A DNA stretch of 64,000 nucleotides from Rhizobiales bacterium NRL2 (lineage in GTDB: Bacteria > Pseudomonadota > Alphaproteobacteria > Minwuiales > Minwuiaceae): contig CP016093.1 in the NCBI GenBank assembly GCA_001664005.1, positions 1,371,001 through 1,435,000 on the forward strand, written 5' to 3'. Below are positions 46,450 through 55,316 of the stretch, piece after piece. The notes below the pieces were generated by a model. It saw only the letters and a list, made by a program, of their open reading frames with translations, had not been told where the DNA came from and searched no databases. A program made the position numbers and the translations under genes. Within the stretch, counting starts at the first letter, position 1. The number at the start of each line of letters is the position of its first letter.

Positions 46450-47754
46450 CTACCGGTCCGCCGCCGGCCCCTCCCGCCAGCGCTGCACCAGTGCGGCCAT
46501 CAGGATGCCGTACAGGGCGAAGATGAGAAAGGCCCAGAACCCCGGCTCCAGCGAGGTGCCGTTCGTGGTCAGGACTTCCAGCGGCCGTTCCGCTGCCGCA
46601 AGCTTTCCGAGCTGATCGCCGACCAGGCCGCGCATGCCGATATAGGCCATGAACATGGCGACGACGAAGACATCGGCCATGGCCCATTTGCTGGCGTGCC
46701 AGGCGAAGAAGCGCAACAAGGGACTGGGCGCCCGCGACCCCGGACGGAAGGCGAGCAGCGCGGTGGCGATGATCTTCGCCAGCGGGAAGCCGATGGAGAA
46801 CAGCGCGATCAGACCGCCCACCAGCAGCATGTCAGGCTGCCCGGTGCGCGCCAGCACCTCGACCACTTCCAGGATGCTTTTCGACTGGAAATAGATGACC
46901 TGGTTCTCGAAATTCACGGCGGCGCCCATCAGGTGGAAGCGCATCTCGGCCAGCCGCGCGTCGATCTGGATCATGGGGGCGCCGACGCCGGCATAGAGCA
47001 GCGCCGCGGCGGCGATGCAGAGCAGCGCGGCGGTGAACCGCGGCTGCGACCGGAAGCGCACGAACGCCAGCAGCACCAGCATCAGCGACGCCGCCACCAT
47101 CGCCGCCAGCAGAAGCGTCGCTCGCCGGTCCGCGTTCTCGATCCGGACGCCCAGCGCGTCGCGGCAGGCAGCAGGCGAGGCGCAGCCATAGGCCGCCTCG
47201 ATGCGGCGGAGCGGGCTGCGGTCGACTTCTGCGAAAGTGTCGCGGGCGACGCTCTCCAGCGCCCCGTGCAGCATGTAGACGAGTTCCTTCTTCGTCTCCG
47301 GCTGCTGCAGTTCGTCGATCAGGGCGTCGGCGATCTCGGGCGCCTTTCCCCGCAGCCCCGAGGCCTCGACCAGCAACTCGACCGTACGGTTCGCCGTGGA
47401 GCCGAACAGGCGTTCCACCAGGTTGTCGCCGCCATCCTCCAGCGAGGTCATGATGCGCGGCACCTCGACGATCAGCCTGTCCACCAGCCGTGTCAGCAGC
47501 GCCTTGATATGCGGGCGGTTTTCCGGCGTGACCTCGAATTCGTCGATCTCGCGCGCCGCGACGGTGGTCAGCCGTGCGACCCATTCGTCGGCGTCCAGGG
47601 CGCCGTAGCGGATGTCGTCCAGCTCGGCTCGTTGCGTTTCCCAATGGCTCAGCCGTCCGGCCTCGCCGACCAGGAGGATGGACGCGGCCATGATGGCGGC
47701 GACGAGCAGCGCGCCGAAGACGGGATGGAGGGCGTGTGCGAGGGCGGGGCGCAT
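46450..47754 (-). CDS. PqiA-like membrane protein with large N-terminal periplasmic domain
   Basis: A 434-aa membrane protein. The C-terminal half (~230-425) has four helices and paraquat-inducible protein A marks: GGLIALFSIGFPLAKIIATALLAF and FFAWHASKWAMADVFVVAMFMAYI. The N-terminal helix (~10-30) is followed by ~180 helical, charged residues of unknown fold (30-210) that should face the periplasm; this domain is not part of ordinary PqiA. PqiA proteins work with MCE proteins in lipid transport, but no MCE gene is here. No clear ribosome site precedes ATG 47754, and an FNR-type box lies 6 bases upstream. Confidence 0.75.
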   Translation of the reverse strand: MRPALAHALHPVFGALLVAAIMAASILLVGEAGRLSHWETQRAELDDIRYGALDADEWVARLTTVAAREIDEFEVTPENRPHIKALLTRLVDRLIVEVPRIMTSLEDGGDNLVERLFGSTANRTVELLVEASGLRGKAPEIADALIDELQQPETKKELVYMLHGALESVARDTFAEVDRSPLRRIEAAYGCASPAACRDALGVRIENADRRATLLLAAMVAASLMLVLLAFVRFRSQPRFTAALLCIAAAALLYAGVGAPMIQIDARLAEMRFHLMGAAVNFENQVIYFQSKSILEVVEVLARTGQPDMLLVGGLIALFSIGFPLAKIIATALLAFRPGSRAPSPLLRFFAWHASKWAMADVFVVAMFMAYIGMRGLVGDQLGKLAAAERPLEVLTTNGTSLEPGFWAFLIFALYGILMAALVQRWREGPAADR

Positions 47755-47759
47755 GGCGC

Positions 47760-47773
47760 TTGATCTAGATCAA
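47760..47773. promoter_or_regulatory. FNR/CRP-family binding box
   Basis: TTGATCTAGATCAA is a perfect 14-bp palindrome matching the FNR consensus TTGAT-N4-ATCAA. It lies in the 136-bp divergent gap, 6 bp before the PqiA-like ATG and centred ~124 bp before the globin-coupled receptor ATG. Position suggests repression of the former and possibly activation of the latter under low oxygen. Confidence 0.75.
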
Positions 47774-47890
47774 ATCTGCACGGCGCGAAACATCCGTCAC
47801 GCTCCGCGCTGGTTTCGTTAACGCTCCTTTATGGTTCCTGAACCCATAAGGATCGGGAACATCCTGTCCCTCATTCCAGTGGAAAACATC

Positions 47891-49237
47891 ATGTCCGACA
47901 AGGATCGTATCGAGGCCGACGAGCGCCTCCGCTTCATGGGCATCACGGACGAGGTCCGCGAGACGATGCGCGCCGCCTGGCCGGTGATCGAGCCGCAGCT
48001 CGATGGGCTGCTGGGCGATTTCTACGCCCACCTGATGAGCCAGCCGCACCTGGCGCAGATGATCGGTGGCGACGCCGGCGTCGAGCGCCTGCGGAAGGCG
48101 CAGTACGCCCACTGGCGGCACCTGCTGTCGGGCGACTTCGATGCCGAGTACTTCGAGCGCGTGCGCCGCATCGGCGTGGCACACCAGCGTATCGGCCTGG
48201 AGCCGCGCTGGTATCTCTCCGGCTACGGCTTCATCCTTTCCCGTCTCAGCCAGATCCTGCTGGGCCGCGCCAGCCGTTTCAGCAACCGCCGCAACGCCGC
48301 CGAGATGGTCGATGCGGTGACCAGGGCGCTGTTCCTCGACATGGACCTGGCCGTCACGGTCTACTGGGACGAAGTCCGCGCCGCCGCGGCGCAGACGACC
48401 GCCCGTCACGCAGACGCCTTCGAGAAGGACGTGGTCGGCCTGGTCGAATCGCTGGCGGAGGCGGCTGGCAACATGCGGGTTACGTCCGAGACCCTGCGCG
48501 GCGGCGTCACGCAGTCGATCGACAACAGCACGCTGGTTGCCTCCGCGTCCGAACAGGCGACATCGAACGTCCGCAATGTCGCGACCGCCGCCGAGGAGCT
48601 TGCAGCCTCCCTCTCCGAAGTCACCCGCCAGGTCAGCGAATCGACCCAGGTGACCCTGGGTGCGGTGGAACAGGTCAACCAGGTCAGCGGCCGCGTGAAA
48701 GGCCTGTCGGAGGCGGCGGAGAAGATCGGCTCCGTGGTCGGGCTGATCAACGAGATCGCCAGCCAGACCAACCTGCTGGCGCTGAACGCGACCATCGAGG
48801 CGGCGCGGGCCGGCGAGGCCGGCAAGGGCTTCGCCGTGGTCTCGTCGGAGGTCAAGAGCCTCGCCAGCCAGACGGCGAAGGCCACCGACGAAATCTCCCA
48901 GCAGGTGAAGGGCATCCAGGAGGCGACGGCCGATTCGGTGCGCGCTATCGCCGAGATCCAGGCGACGATCGATCAGGTGAACACCATCGCCAACACCATC
49001 GCGGCCGCGGTCGAGGAACAGAACGCCGCGACCCGCGACATCTCCCAGAACGTCCAACAGGCCGCGGTCGGTACCCAGGACGTGACCGCGCGCATCGCGG
49101 AAGTCTCGACGGCCTCCCACCAGACCGGCCAGTCGGCCGACGAGGTCGGCGTCGCCGCCACGGAGCTCGCGGAGCGGGCCGAGCACCTGCGTCAGTCCGT
49201 GGGCGGCTTCCTGCGCAAGGTGCGGTCCGCCGCCTGA
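47891..49237 (+). CDS. Globin-coupled methyl-accepting chemotaxis protein (HemAT-like oxygen sensor)
   Basis: A 448-aa soluble chemoreceptor with no membrane segment. Residues ~10-175 form a protoglobin sensor domain; the proximal haem ligand is H98 in [20 protein letters not shown]. Residues ~180-448 form the signalling coiled coil with the conserved hairpin tip [27 protein letters not shown] near residue 295. It should sense O2 and drive aerotaxis through CheA/CheW. ATG 47891 opens the globin domain; an upstream in-frame ATG at 47831 adds only a poorly conserved leader. An FNR-type box lies upstream, and a strong hairpin follows at 49289. Confidence 0.93.
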   Translation: MSDKDRIEADERLRFMGITDEVRETMRAAWPVIEPQLDGLLGDFYAHLMSQPHLAQMIGGDAGVERLRKAQYAHWRHLLSGDFDAEYFERVRRIGVAHQRIGLEPRWYLSGYGFILSRLSQILLGRASRFSNRRNAAEMVDAVTRALFLDMDLAVTVYWDEVRAAAAQTTARHADAFEKDVVGLVESLAEAAGNMRVTSETLRGGVTQSIDNSTLVASASEQATSNVRNVATAAEELAASLSEVTRQVSESTQVTLGAVEQVNQVSGRVKGLSEAAEKIGSVVGLINEIASQTNLLALNATIEAARAGEAGKGFAVVSSEVKSLASQTAKATDEISQQVKGIQEATADSVRAIAEIQATIDQVNTIANTIAAAVEEQNAATRDISQNVQQAAVGTQDVTARIAEVSTASHQTGQSADEVGVAATELAERAEHLRQSVGGFLRKVRSAA

Positions 49238-49288
49238 AGCCGGAATGCGGGCGCGTCTTCGGCCGCGCCTGCTGCGGGTCAACGAAAA

Positions 49289-49320
49289 CGGGCCGGCCGG
49301 AGTCTTCTCCGGCCGGCCCG
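49289..49320. terminator. Bidirectional rho-independent-like terminator
   Basis: A 14-bp perfect stem, CGGGCCGGCCGGAG / CTCCGGCCGGCCCG, with loop TCTT. It is followed on the plus strand by TCTCTGTT and preceded by AACGAAAA, which gives TTTTCGTT on the minus strand. It sits between the convergent chemoreceptor and 303-aa protein genes. Confidence 0.85.
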
Positions 49321-49351
49321 TCTCTGTTCCGGGGGGGTGCCGCCGCGGCTT

Positions 49352-50263
49352 CTACCAGCCGCCGTAGCGCATGAAGTTCTGGGCGATGAACGGGTAGAGC
49401 TTGGAGAGGCCGCTGCGCATGGAGCGGCGGTCCTCGAAATCCATCTCCTTCCAGATCGGTTCGATCTCGGCCCAGATCAGCGTGTCGCGGTGCAGGTCGT
49501 CGCGCACATTGCGGACGAAGTCGATGACGTTGGGCACGTTGCGCAGAACCGACGCCATGTCCTGGAACTGGGCGTCCACGTTCTGGAACATGTCGCGGTA
49601 CTGCTTGATCGGTCCGGCGGCGAGCTGGTTGACGCGGATCGCGCTTTCCAGGCTCTGGCGGTCCTCCTTCAACAGCGCCTGCATGGTGCGGATATGGCCG
49701 GGAATGCGCAGGATCCAGTCGTAGTAGCTGCGCAGGGCCTCGATATAGGCCATTTCGCGGCCGATCTGCTCGACCATCTGGACGACCTCGTCGCGGGTTT
49801 TCAGGCCCAGCTCCTCGGCCGCCTTCTGGAAGCCCTGCTGGACGTGTTTCTGGACTTCCGGCGTCTGCAGCAGCTCCTGTATCTCCAGCGGGTCGAGAAC
49901 CCTGAAATCGCGCTGGGCCGCCCAGGCGGCAAGGCGGATGCTGAGGCGGTTCCTGGCGGTTTCGTAGTGCTGTTCCTCGATGGGCCAGGAGGCCGTCCCG
50001 TCCAGAATCTCGGTCGGGATCTGGTCGCCGGGGACGATGTACTTGACGTGGCTGAGGGCGCTCTCGGCGAGCTGCAGCAGTTCGTAATCATGGGAGTCCG
50101 GCTCGATCCCGAACTCGCGTCTCAGGCTGTCCATCTCCAACGCCGCGCGCAGATCGCCGAGCTCGACGCTCAGCATCGGCTTGCGGTCGACGCCTTCCCC
50201 GAAGATGTAGACGCCGGGGACGCTGAAGACCCTGTTCTTGAAATCGAACTTGGTTAGTTCCAT
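49352..50263 (-). CDS. 303-aa protein of unknown function next to the che cluster
   Basis: No signal peptide, membrane helix or Cys motif is seen. Residues 1-70 look mixed alpha/beta (KNRVFSVPGVYIFGEGVDR). Residues 80-303 are strongly helical, with long amphipathic stretches around 145-190 and 200-260, probably a helical bundle. I do not recognise a family. It is divergent from cheY across 234 bp and convergent with a chemoreceptor gene, so a role in chemotaxis or motility is an inference from position only. Confidence 0.78.
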   Translation of the reverse strand: MELTKFDFKNRVFSVPGVYIFGEGVDRKPMLSVELGDLRAALEMDSLRREFGIEPDSHDYELLQLAESALSHVKYIVPGDQIPTEILDGTASWPIEEQHYETARNRLSIRLAAWAAQRDFRVLDPLEIQELLQTPEVQKHVQQGFQKAAEELGLKTRDEVVQMVEQIGREMAYIEALRSYYDWILRIPGHIRTMQALLKEDRQSLESAIRVNQLAAGPIKQYRDMFQNVDAQFQDMASVLRNVPNVIDFVRNVRDDLHRDTLIWAEIEPIWKEMDFEDRRSMRSGLSKLYPFIAQNFMRYGGW

Positions 50264-50500
50264 TCCCGCGTTCGCTCCGTGACGGTCGCCGACGACCGGC
50301 CCAGGCCGACCGTCTCTCGTTGGACGTGCTGTATAGCGCTGGTTGCCTTAATTCTTTCTGAACTCCCTCTGTTCATCATCGCCGTCAACCTGTCGCGAGG
50401 CGCGGGTCCGGTCCCGGCCACACGCTTTGTTAAGACATATGATTAACACTCAGGCTCGAACCCGAGCGCCGGTCGAGCGGCTAGAACTGGAGGAGTATTG

Positions 50501-50890
50501 ATGGCTGGTATGGACTTCGTCCCCTCAGTCCTCGTGGTGGACGACTTTCTTACGATGCGCCGCATCGTGCGTAATCAGCTCGAGGAAATCGGCTTCCGCG
50601 ACATCGACGACGCCGAGGACGGCGAATCGGCGCTTCGCAAGCTGCGCAGCAAGGACTTCCATCTGATCATTTCCGACTGGAACATGCAGCCCATGACGGG
50701 GCTGGAGTTTCTGAAGGAGGTCCGTTCGGACCGCCGGCTGAAGAAGCTGCCCTTCATCATGGTCACCGCGGAATCGAAGATCGAGAACGTCCAGGCCGCG
50801 CGCGAGGCCGGCGTGACCAACTACATCATCAAGCCGTTCACGGCGGAGGTCCTGCGCAAGAAGATCGCGGCGTCCTTCGCGGCGGCCTGA
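50501..50890 (+). CDS. cheY: Chemotaxis response regulator CheY
   Basis: A 129-aa single REC domain. Acidic pocket D14/D15, phospho-site D59 in LIISDWNMQPMTG, Thr in IMVTAES and Lys in YIIKPFTAE are all present. When phosphorylated it binds the flagellar switch. ATG 50501 is favoured over an in-frame TTG at 50498, as GGAGGAG at 50489-50495 fits. First gene of cheY-A-W-B-R. The upstream 234-bp gap has an AT-rich stretch near 50430-50450 that may be the promoter. Confidence 0.95.
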   Translation: MAGMDFVPSVLVVDDFLTMRRIVRNQLEEIGFRDIDDAEDGESALRKLRSKDFHLIISDWNMQPMTGLEFLKEVRSDRRLKKLPFIMVTAESKIENVQAAREAGVTNYIIKPFTAEVLRKKIAASFAAA

Positions 50891-50942
50891 ACCCGCGCGG
50901 CGGCGACAAAGACACCCCCCAGGCGTAATCCGGAGACAACAA

Positions 50943-53720
50943 ATGGATGAACTGATCAGCGAGTTCATCGAAGAGACGCTGGAACAGCTCTCGGAGATCG
51001 AGCAGGACCTCGTCCACCTGGAGCAGGAGCCGAACCAGCCCGGCACCATCGACCAGCTTTTCCGCGTCGTGCATACCATCAAGGGCACCTGCAGCTTCAT
51101 CAACCTGCACCGCCTGGGAACCGTCGCCCATGCCGCCGAGAACGTGCTTGGCCTGGTGCGAGAGAAGTCGCTGGAGCCGACGCCGGACGTGATTTCCGCC
51201 GTGCTGGAGGCGATGGACCAGATCCAGCGCCTGCTGGACGAGATCCAGGCCACCGGCGAGGAGCCGGACGTGGACGTCTCGGCCCTGATCGCGAAGCTGG
51301 AAGCCTTCGTCGACGCGCCGCAGGCGACCATCAGCAACGAGGATGATTTCGCGGACGCAGCGGCCGCCGAAGCCGAGGAGCCGATCGCGCTGGTCGAGAC
51401 CGCCGAAAATGACGCCGCCGAGAGCGAGCCCGGCGACAACCCGCTGTTCGCCACCCTGGCGGAGATACTCCAGGGCGCCGGCGGCGATGATGACGACGCG
51501 GAAGACGAAGCGCCGGTGGCCGAAGCTGCCCCCCAGCCTGCCACGCCCGTTGCCCCCGCAGCCCCCGAGCTTGCCGCGCCCGCCGCCGCAGCGCCTGCCG
51601 CGTCGGTCGCCGAGGATGAGGAGGAAGCCGAGGAGGCCTCGGCCCGCAACAGTTCCGCCCCCCGCGCCGCCACGCAGGGGCTGCGCGTCAGCGTGGACCT
51701 GCTGGAGCAGCTGATGAACCTGGTGAGCGAACTGGTGCTGACCCGCAACCAGTTGCTGCAGCTCGTCCGTGGCCAGTCCGACAGCGTCTTCCACCTGCCG
51801 CTGCAGCGCCTCAGCCAGGTTACCAGCGAATTGCAGGAAGGGGTCATGAAGACCCGGATGCAGCCGATCGGCAATGCGTGGAACAAGCTTCCGCGCATCG
51901 TCCGCGACCTTGGCCTGGAGCTCGGCAAGAAGATCGAGCTGCACATGGAGGGCGCGGAAACCGAACTCGACCGCCAGGTCCTCGACATGATCAAGGACCC
52001 GCTGACCCACATGGTCCGCAATTCCGCCGACCACGGCATCGAAAGCCGCGAGGCCCGCAAGGCCGCCGGCAAGGCCGAGACCGGCAACATCTATCTCTCC
52101 GCGCGCCACGAGGGCGGTCACATCGTCATCGAACTGCGCGACGACGGGGCCGGCCTCAACGCCGAGGCCATCCGCCGACGCATCGTGGAGCGCGGCCTGG
52201 TCAGCGCCAGCGAGGCCGAGGGCATGAACAGCCAGCGCCTCCACCAGTTCATCTTCGCGCCAGGCTTCTCGACCGCCGAGACCGTTTCGGCCGTCTCCGG
52301 CCGTGGCGTCGGCATGGACGTGGTGCGCACCAACATCGAGAAGATCGGCGGCTCCATCGATCTGCATTCGGCGCCGGGTCAGGGAACGGGCCTGATCATC
52401 AAGATCCCGCTGACGCTGGCCATCGTCTCGGCCCTGATCGTCGAGAGCGCGGGCGAGCGTTTCGCCATCCCGCAGATTTCGGTGCAGGAACTGGTGCGGG
52501 TCAACGGCACCGCCGAGCAGCAGATCGAGGAGATCGACGGCGCCTGCCTGCTCCGGCTGCGCGAGCGGCTGCTGCCGCTGCTCTATCTGGGCGAGGTGCT
52601 GAAACTCAACGACAAGGGCCTGCACGACGTGCTGGAACGCAAGGAGCTGTTCGTCGTCGTCGCCCAGATCGGCTCGCAGCAGTTCGGCATCATCGTCGAC
52701 AAGGTCTTCGACACCGAGGAGATCGTGGTCAAGCCCGTGGCGCCCATCCTGCGCGACATCCGCATGTTCTCCGGCAACACCATCCTGGGAGACGGCTCGG
52801 TCATCATGATCCTGGATCCGAACGGCCTGGCCACCACGATGAGCGCGAAGCAGGTGGAGCAGGACGACCGGGACGACGCCGCCGCCCTGGCGGCGGCGCA
52901 GCGCAAGATCGACCTGCTGATCTTCGAGATGCAGGACCAGACGCCGAAGGCGGTGCCGCTGTCGCTGGTGGACCGGCTGGAGGAGTTCGATGCCGAGCGC
53001 ATCGAGACCATCGATCGCCGCAAGGTCGTGCAGTACCGCAATGCGCTGATGCCGATCGTCGGGATGGACTGCCAGCTGCCGAATATCCGCGAACGCCAGC
53101 AGGTGATCGTGTTCTCCGATCACCAGTCCCATCTGGGCCTGGCGGTGGACCGCATCGTCGACATCGGCGCGGCGGAGATCAGCGTCGACCTCGACGCCAT
53201 GGGCGAGGGCTGCCTCGGCACCGCGATCGTCGGCGGCCGCGCGATGGAAGTCCTCGATGTCTCCCACTACCTGCGCAAGGCCTATCCGGATCGCTTCGGC
53301 GAGAACCAGAAGCCCTATGAGGGCGAGGAGCCGGCCTATGCCTGGGAACTGCTGCTGGTCGACGATTCGGCGTTCTTCCGCAACATCGTCGGTCCGCTGC
53401 TGCGCAGCCACGGCTATCACCTGACCGTTGCGGAGCATCCCGATCAGGTGCTGGAGCTGCTGGACAACGGCGCGCGCTATGACGTCATCGTCAGCGATAT
53501 CGAGATGCCCGGCATGGACGGCTACAAGCTGCTGCAGGAGCTGAAGCGCCATCCGCAGTCCTCGGGCACCCCGGTGATCGCACTGAGCAGCCACAGCACG
53601 GAGGCCGACCGTCAGCGGGGCCGCCAGGCCGGCTTCCACGCCTACATCGCCAAGCTGGACAAGAACAACCTCATCGCCGCGATCGACGAGGCGATGAAGA
53701 AGCAGGAGATCGCCGCATGA
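50943..53720 (+). CDS. cheA: Chemotaxis hybrid histidine kinase CheA with extra CheW-like and REC domains
   Basis: A 925-aa kinase. Domains: HPt (1-110) with phospho-His H44 in RVVHTIKGTCSF; an Ala/Pro/Glu-rich linker (~130-235) with no clear P2 domain; dimerisation helices (~245-305); HATPase (~335-495) with N-box DPLTHMVRNSADHGIES, G1 DDGAGLN and G2 GRGVGMDVV. These are followed by a CheW/P5 domain (~496-630), a second CheW-like domain (~650-785) and a C-terminal receiver (~800-920) with the acceptor Asp in VIVSDIEMPGMDG. The fused REC may be a phosphate sink or timer. Stop overlaps cheW by ATGA. Confidence 0.95.
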   Translation: MDELISEFIEETLEQLSEIEQDLVHLEQEPNQPGTIDQLFRVVHTIKGTCSFINLHRLGTVAHAAENVLGLVREKSLEPTPDVISAVLEAMDQIQRLLDEIQATGEEPDVDVSALIAKLEAFVDAPQATISNEDDFADAAAAEAEEPIALVETAENDAAESEPGDNPLFATLAEILQGAGGDDDDAEDEAPVAEAAPQPATPVAPAAPELAAPAAAAPAASVAEDEEEAEEASARNSSAPRAATQGLRVSVDLLEQLMNLVSELVLTRNQLLQLVRGQSDSVFHLPLQRLSQVTSELQEGVMKTRMQPIGNAWNKLPRIVRDLGLELGKKIELHMEGAETELDRQVLDMIKDPLTHMVRNSADHGIESREARKAAGKAETGNIYLSARHEGGHIVIELRDDGAGLNAEAIRRRIVERGLVSASEAEGMNSQRLHQFIFAPGFSTAETVSAVSGRGVGMDVVRTNIEKIGGSIDLHSAPGQGTGLIIKIPLTLAIVSALIVESAGERFAIPQISVQELVRVNGTAEQQIEEIDGACLLRLRERLLPLLYLGEVLKLNDKGLHDVLERKELFVVVAQIGSQQFGIIVDKVFDTEEIVVKPVAPILRDIRMFSGNTILGDGSVIMILDPNGLATTMSAKQVEQDDRDDAAALAAAQRKIDLLIFEMQDQTPKAVPLSLVDRLEEFDAERIETIDRRKVVQYRNALMPIVGMDCQLPNIRERQQVIVFSDHQSHLGLAVDRIVDIGAAEISVDLDAMGEGCLGTAIVGGRAMEVLDVSHYLRKAYPDRFGENQKPYEGEEPAYAWELLLVDDSAFFRNIVGPLLRSHGYHLTVAEHPDQVLELLDNGARYDVIVSDIEMPGMDGYKLLQELKRHPQSSGTPVIALSSHSTEADRQRGRQAGFHAYIAKLDKNNLIAAIDEAMKKQEIAA

Positions 53721-54199
53721 AGAAGTCGAAGGACGTGCGCGTCGGCCTGTCCGAAAGCCGGAGCATCGTGACCAGCTTTCTGGGCAGCCAGATGTTCGGA
53801 CTGCCGATCCTGTCGGTCAACGACATCATCCGGTCTCAGGCCCTGACACGCGTGCCGCTCGCGCCGCCGGAGGTCGCGGGGGTCCTGAACCTGCGGGGAC
53901 GGGTCGTGACCGCCATCGACATGCGCCGCCGCTTCGGCATGCCGCCGTCCGAATCCAGGGACAAGATCAGCATCGTCGCGGTCCACAATGGCGAATGGTA
54001 CAGCCTGCTGTTCGACCGCGTTGGCGAAGTGGTGCCGGTCGACAGGGTGGTGTTCGAACCCAATCCGCCGACGCTGAAGCCGCAACTCGCCGAACTGTCG
54101 ACCTGCGTCGCCAAGCTGCCCGATGCGCTGATGGTCATTCTCGACATCGGAAAGGTTCTGTCGATCGGCAGCGACCTTCCCGTACTGTCCGAAGCCTGA
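53717..54199 (+). CDS. cheW: Chemotaxis adaptor CheW
   Basis: A 160-aa CheW domain: SQMFGLPILSVNDIIRSQALTRVPLAPPEVAGVLNLRGRVVTAIDMRRRFGM, read here as FGLPILSVNDII and VLNLRGRVVTAIDMRRRFG. Then FDRVGEVVPVDRVVFEPNPPT. It couples chemoreceptors to CheA. Translationally coupled to cheA; cheB follows 10 bp later. Confidence 0.95.
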   Translation: MKKSKDVRVGLSESRSIVTSFLGSQMFGLPILSVNDIIRSQALTRVPLAPPEVAGVLNLRGRVVTAIDMRRRFGMPPSESRDKISIVAVHNGEWYSLLFDRVGEVVPVDRVVFEPNPPTLKPQLAELSTCVAKLPDALMVILDIGKVLSIGSDLPVLSEA

Positions 54200-54209
54200 G
54201 GGCCCCGAC

Positions 54210-55316
54210 ATGGCCGGGGTGACAACCGAATTGGCGCCACCCCGGTCGGATGGCGCCGGCGATCTCCATGTTCTGGTGGTCGACGATTCCGTCTTCGCCC
54301 GCGCGATGATCGCGAAGTGGGTTGAGGAGGAGCGCCTCGGCACCGTGGCGACCGCCGCGGATGGCGAGCAGGCCCTGAAGAAGCTGGCGGTATTTCCGGC
54401 CGACGTCGTGACGCTGGATCTGGAGATGCCGGTTCTTTCCGGCTACGAGGCGGTGCCGCGCATCCTGGCGATGCGTCCGGACATCCGCATCGTCGTGGTG
54501 TCCGGTCAGTCCGAAGCCGCCGCGCGCAAGACCTTCCGGGCGCTCGACCTGGGCGCCGTGGATTTCGTCTCCAAGCCCGGCCCGGGAGACAAGGACGCCT
54601 TCCGCCACCAGATCGTCGAGCGCGTGCGTGCGCTGGGCGAGCGCCACGGATCGCGGCGGACGAGGGATGCCGCCGCCAGGTTGCCGTCATCTGCGCCGGT
54701 GGCGGCGAAACCGCCTGTCCGTGTGCCGGAACCCCGCGGCGAGCGGCCCGCCATCCTGGCGATCGGCGCTTCGACGGGGGGGCCGGACGCCCTGGCGCGG
54801 CTGCTGAAGGCGGTCGGGCCCCGGATCAACGTGCCGGTGGTCCTCTGCCAGCACATGCCGGCGAAGTTCACCTCCATCCTGGCGGCCAACCTGACCCGCC
54901 AGACAGGGCTCGAATGCCGCGAGGGCGAGGACGGCGAACAACTGCTGCCGGGACGGGTCTATGTCGCGCCCGGCGACCGGCACATGCTGGTGCGCCGCAA
55001 GGGGGCGACCCATCATATCCAGCTCTCGAGCGATCCGCCCGAGCATTTCTGCCGTCCCTCGGTGGATCCGATGTTCCGTTCGCTGGCCGAGGCCTATGGC
55101 CCCCGGGTGCTTGCCCTGGTGCTGACCGGCATGGGCACGGACGGGGCGAAGGGCGCGGCGGCGCTGTCCGCCGGCGGCGCCAGCATCGCCGTTCAGGACG
55201 AGGAAAGCAGCGTGGTGTGGGGCATGCCCGGCGCCGTGGTCAAGGCGGGCGTCGCCACGACCGTTCTGCCTGTCGAAGCTTTGGCCGAACTGGTCAGAAA
55301 GAGTTGCGTCGCATGA
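54210..55316 (+). CDS. cheB: Protein-glutamate methylesterase CheB
   Basis: A 368-aa response regulator. The receiver domain (~18-140) has acceptor D70 in VVTLDLEMP and FVSKPGPGD. A Pro/Arg-rich linker follows. The methylesterase domain (~175-365) has catalytic Ser in IGASTGGPDAL (S188), His in CQHMPAKFT (H215) and Asp in GMGTDGAKGA (D311). It removes methyl or amide groups from chemoreceptor Glu sites during adaptation. Its stop overlaps the cheR ATG. Confidence 0.95.
   Translation: MAGVTTELAPPRSDGAGDLHVLVVDDSVFARAMIAKWVEEERLGTVATAADGEQALKKLAVFPADVVTLDLEMPVLSGYEAVPRILAMRPDIRIVVVSGQSEAAARKTFRALDLGAVDFVSKPGPGDKDAFRHQIVERVRALGERHGSRRTRDAAARLPSSAPVAAKPPVRVPEPRGERPAILAIGASTGGPDALARLLKAVGPRINVPVVLCQHMPAKFTSILAANLTRQTGLECREGEDGEQLLPGRVYVAPGDRHMLVRRKGATHHIQLSSDPPEHFCRPSVDPMFRSLAEAYGPRVLALVLTGMGTDGAKGAAALSAGGASIAVQDEESSVVWGMPGAVVKAGVATTVLPVEALAELVRKSCVA

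Noticed and set aside
44995-47763. 922-aa plus-strand open frame across the LLM and PqiA-like genes
   Set aside because: Low-complexity His/Gln/Arg-rich translation; the minus-strand genes have clear domains and starts.
50838-53639. 933-aa minus-strand open frame antisense to cheA
   Set aside because: A shadow of the highly biased cheA codons; no domain is recognised.
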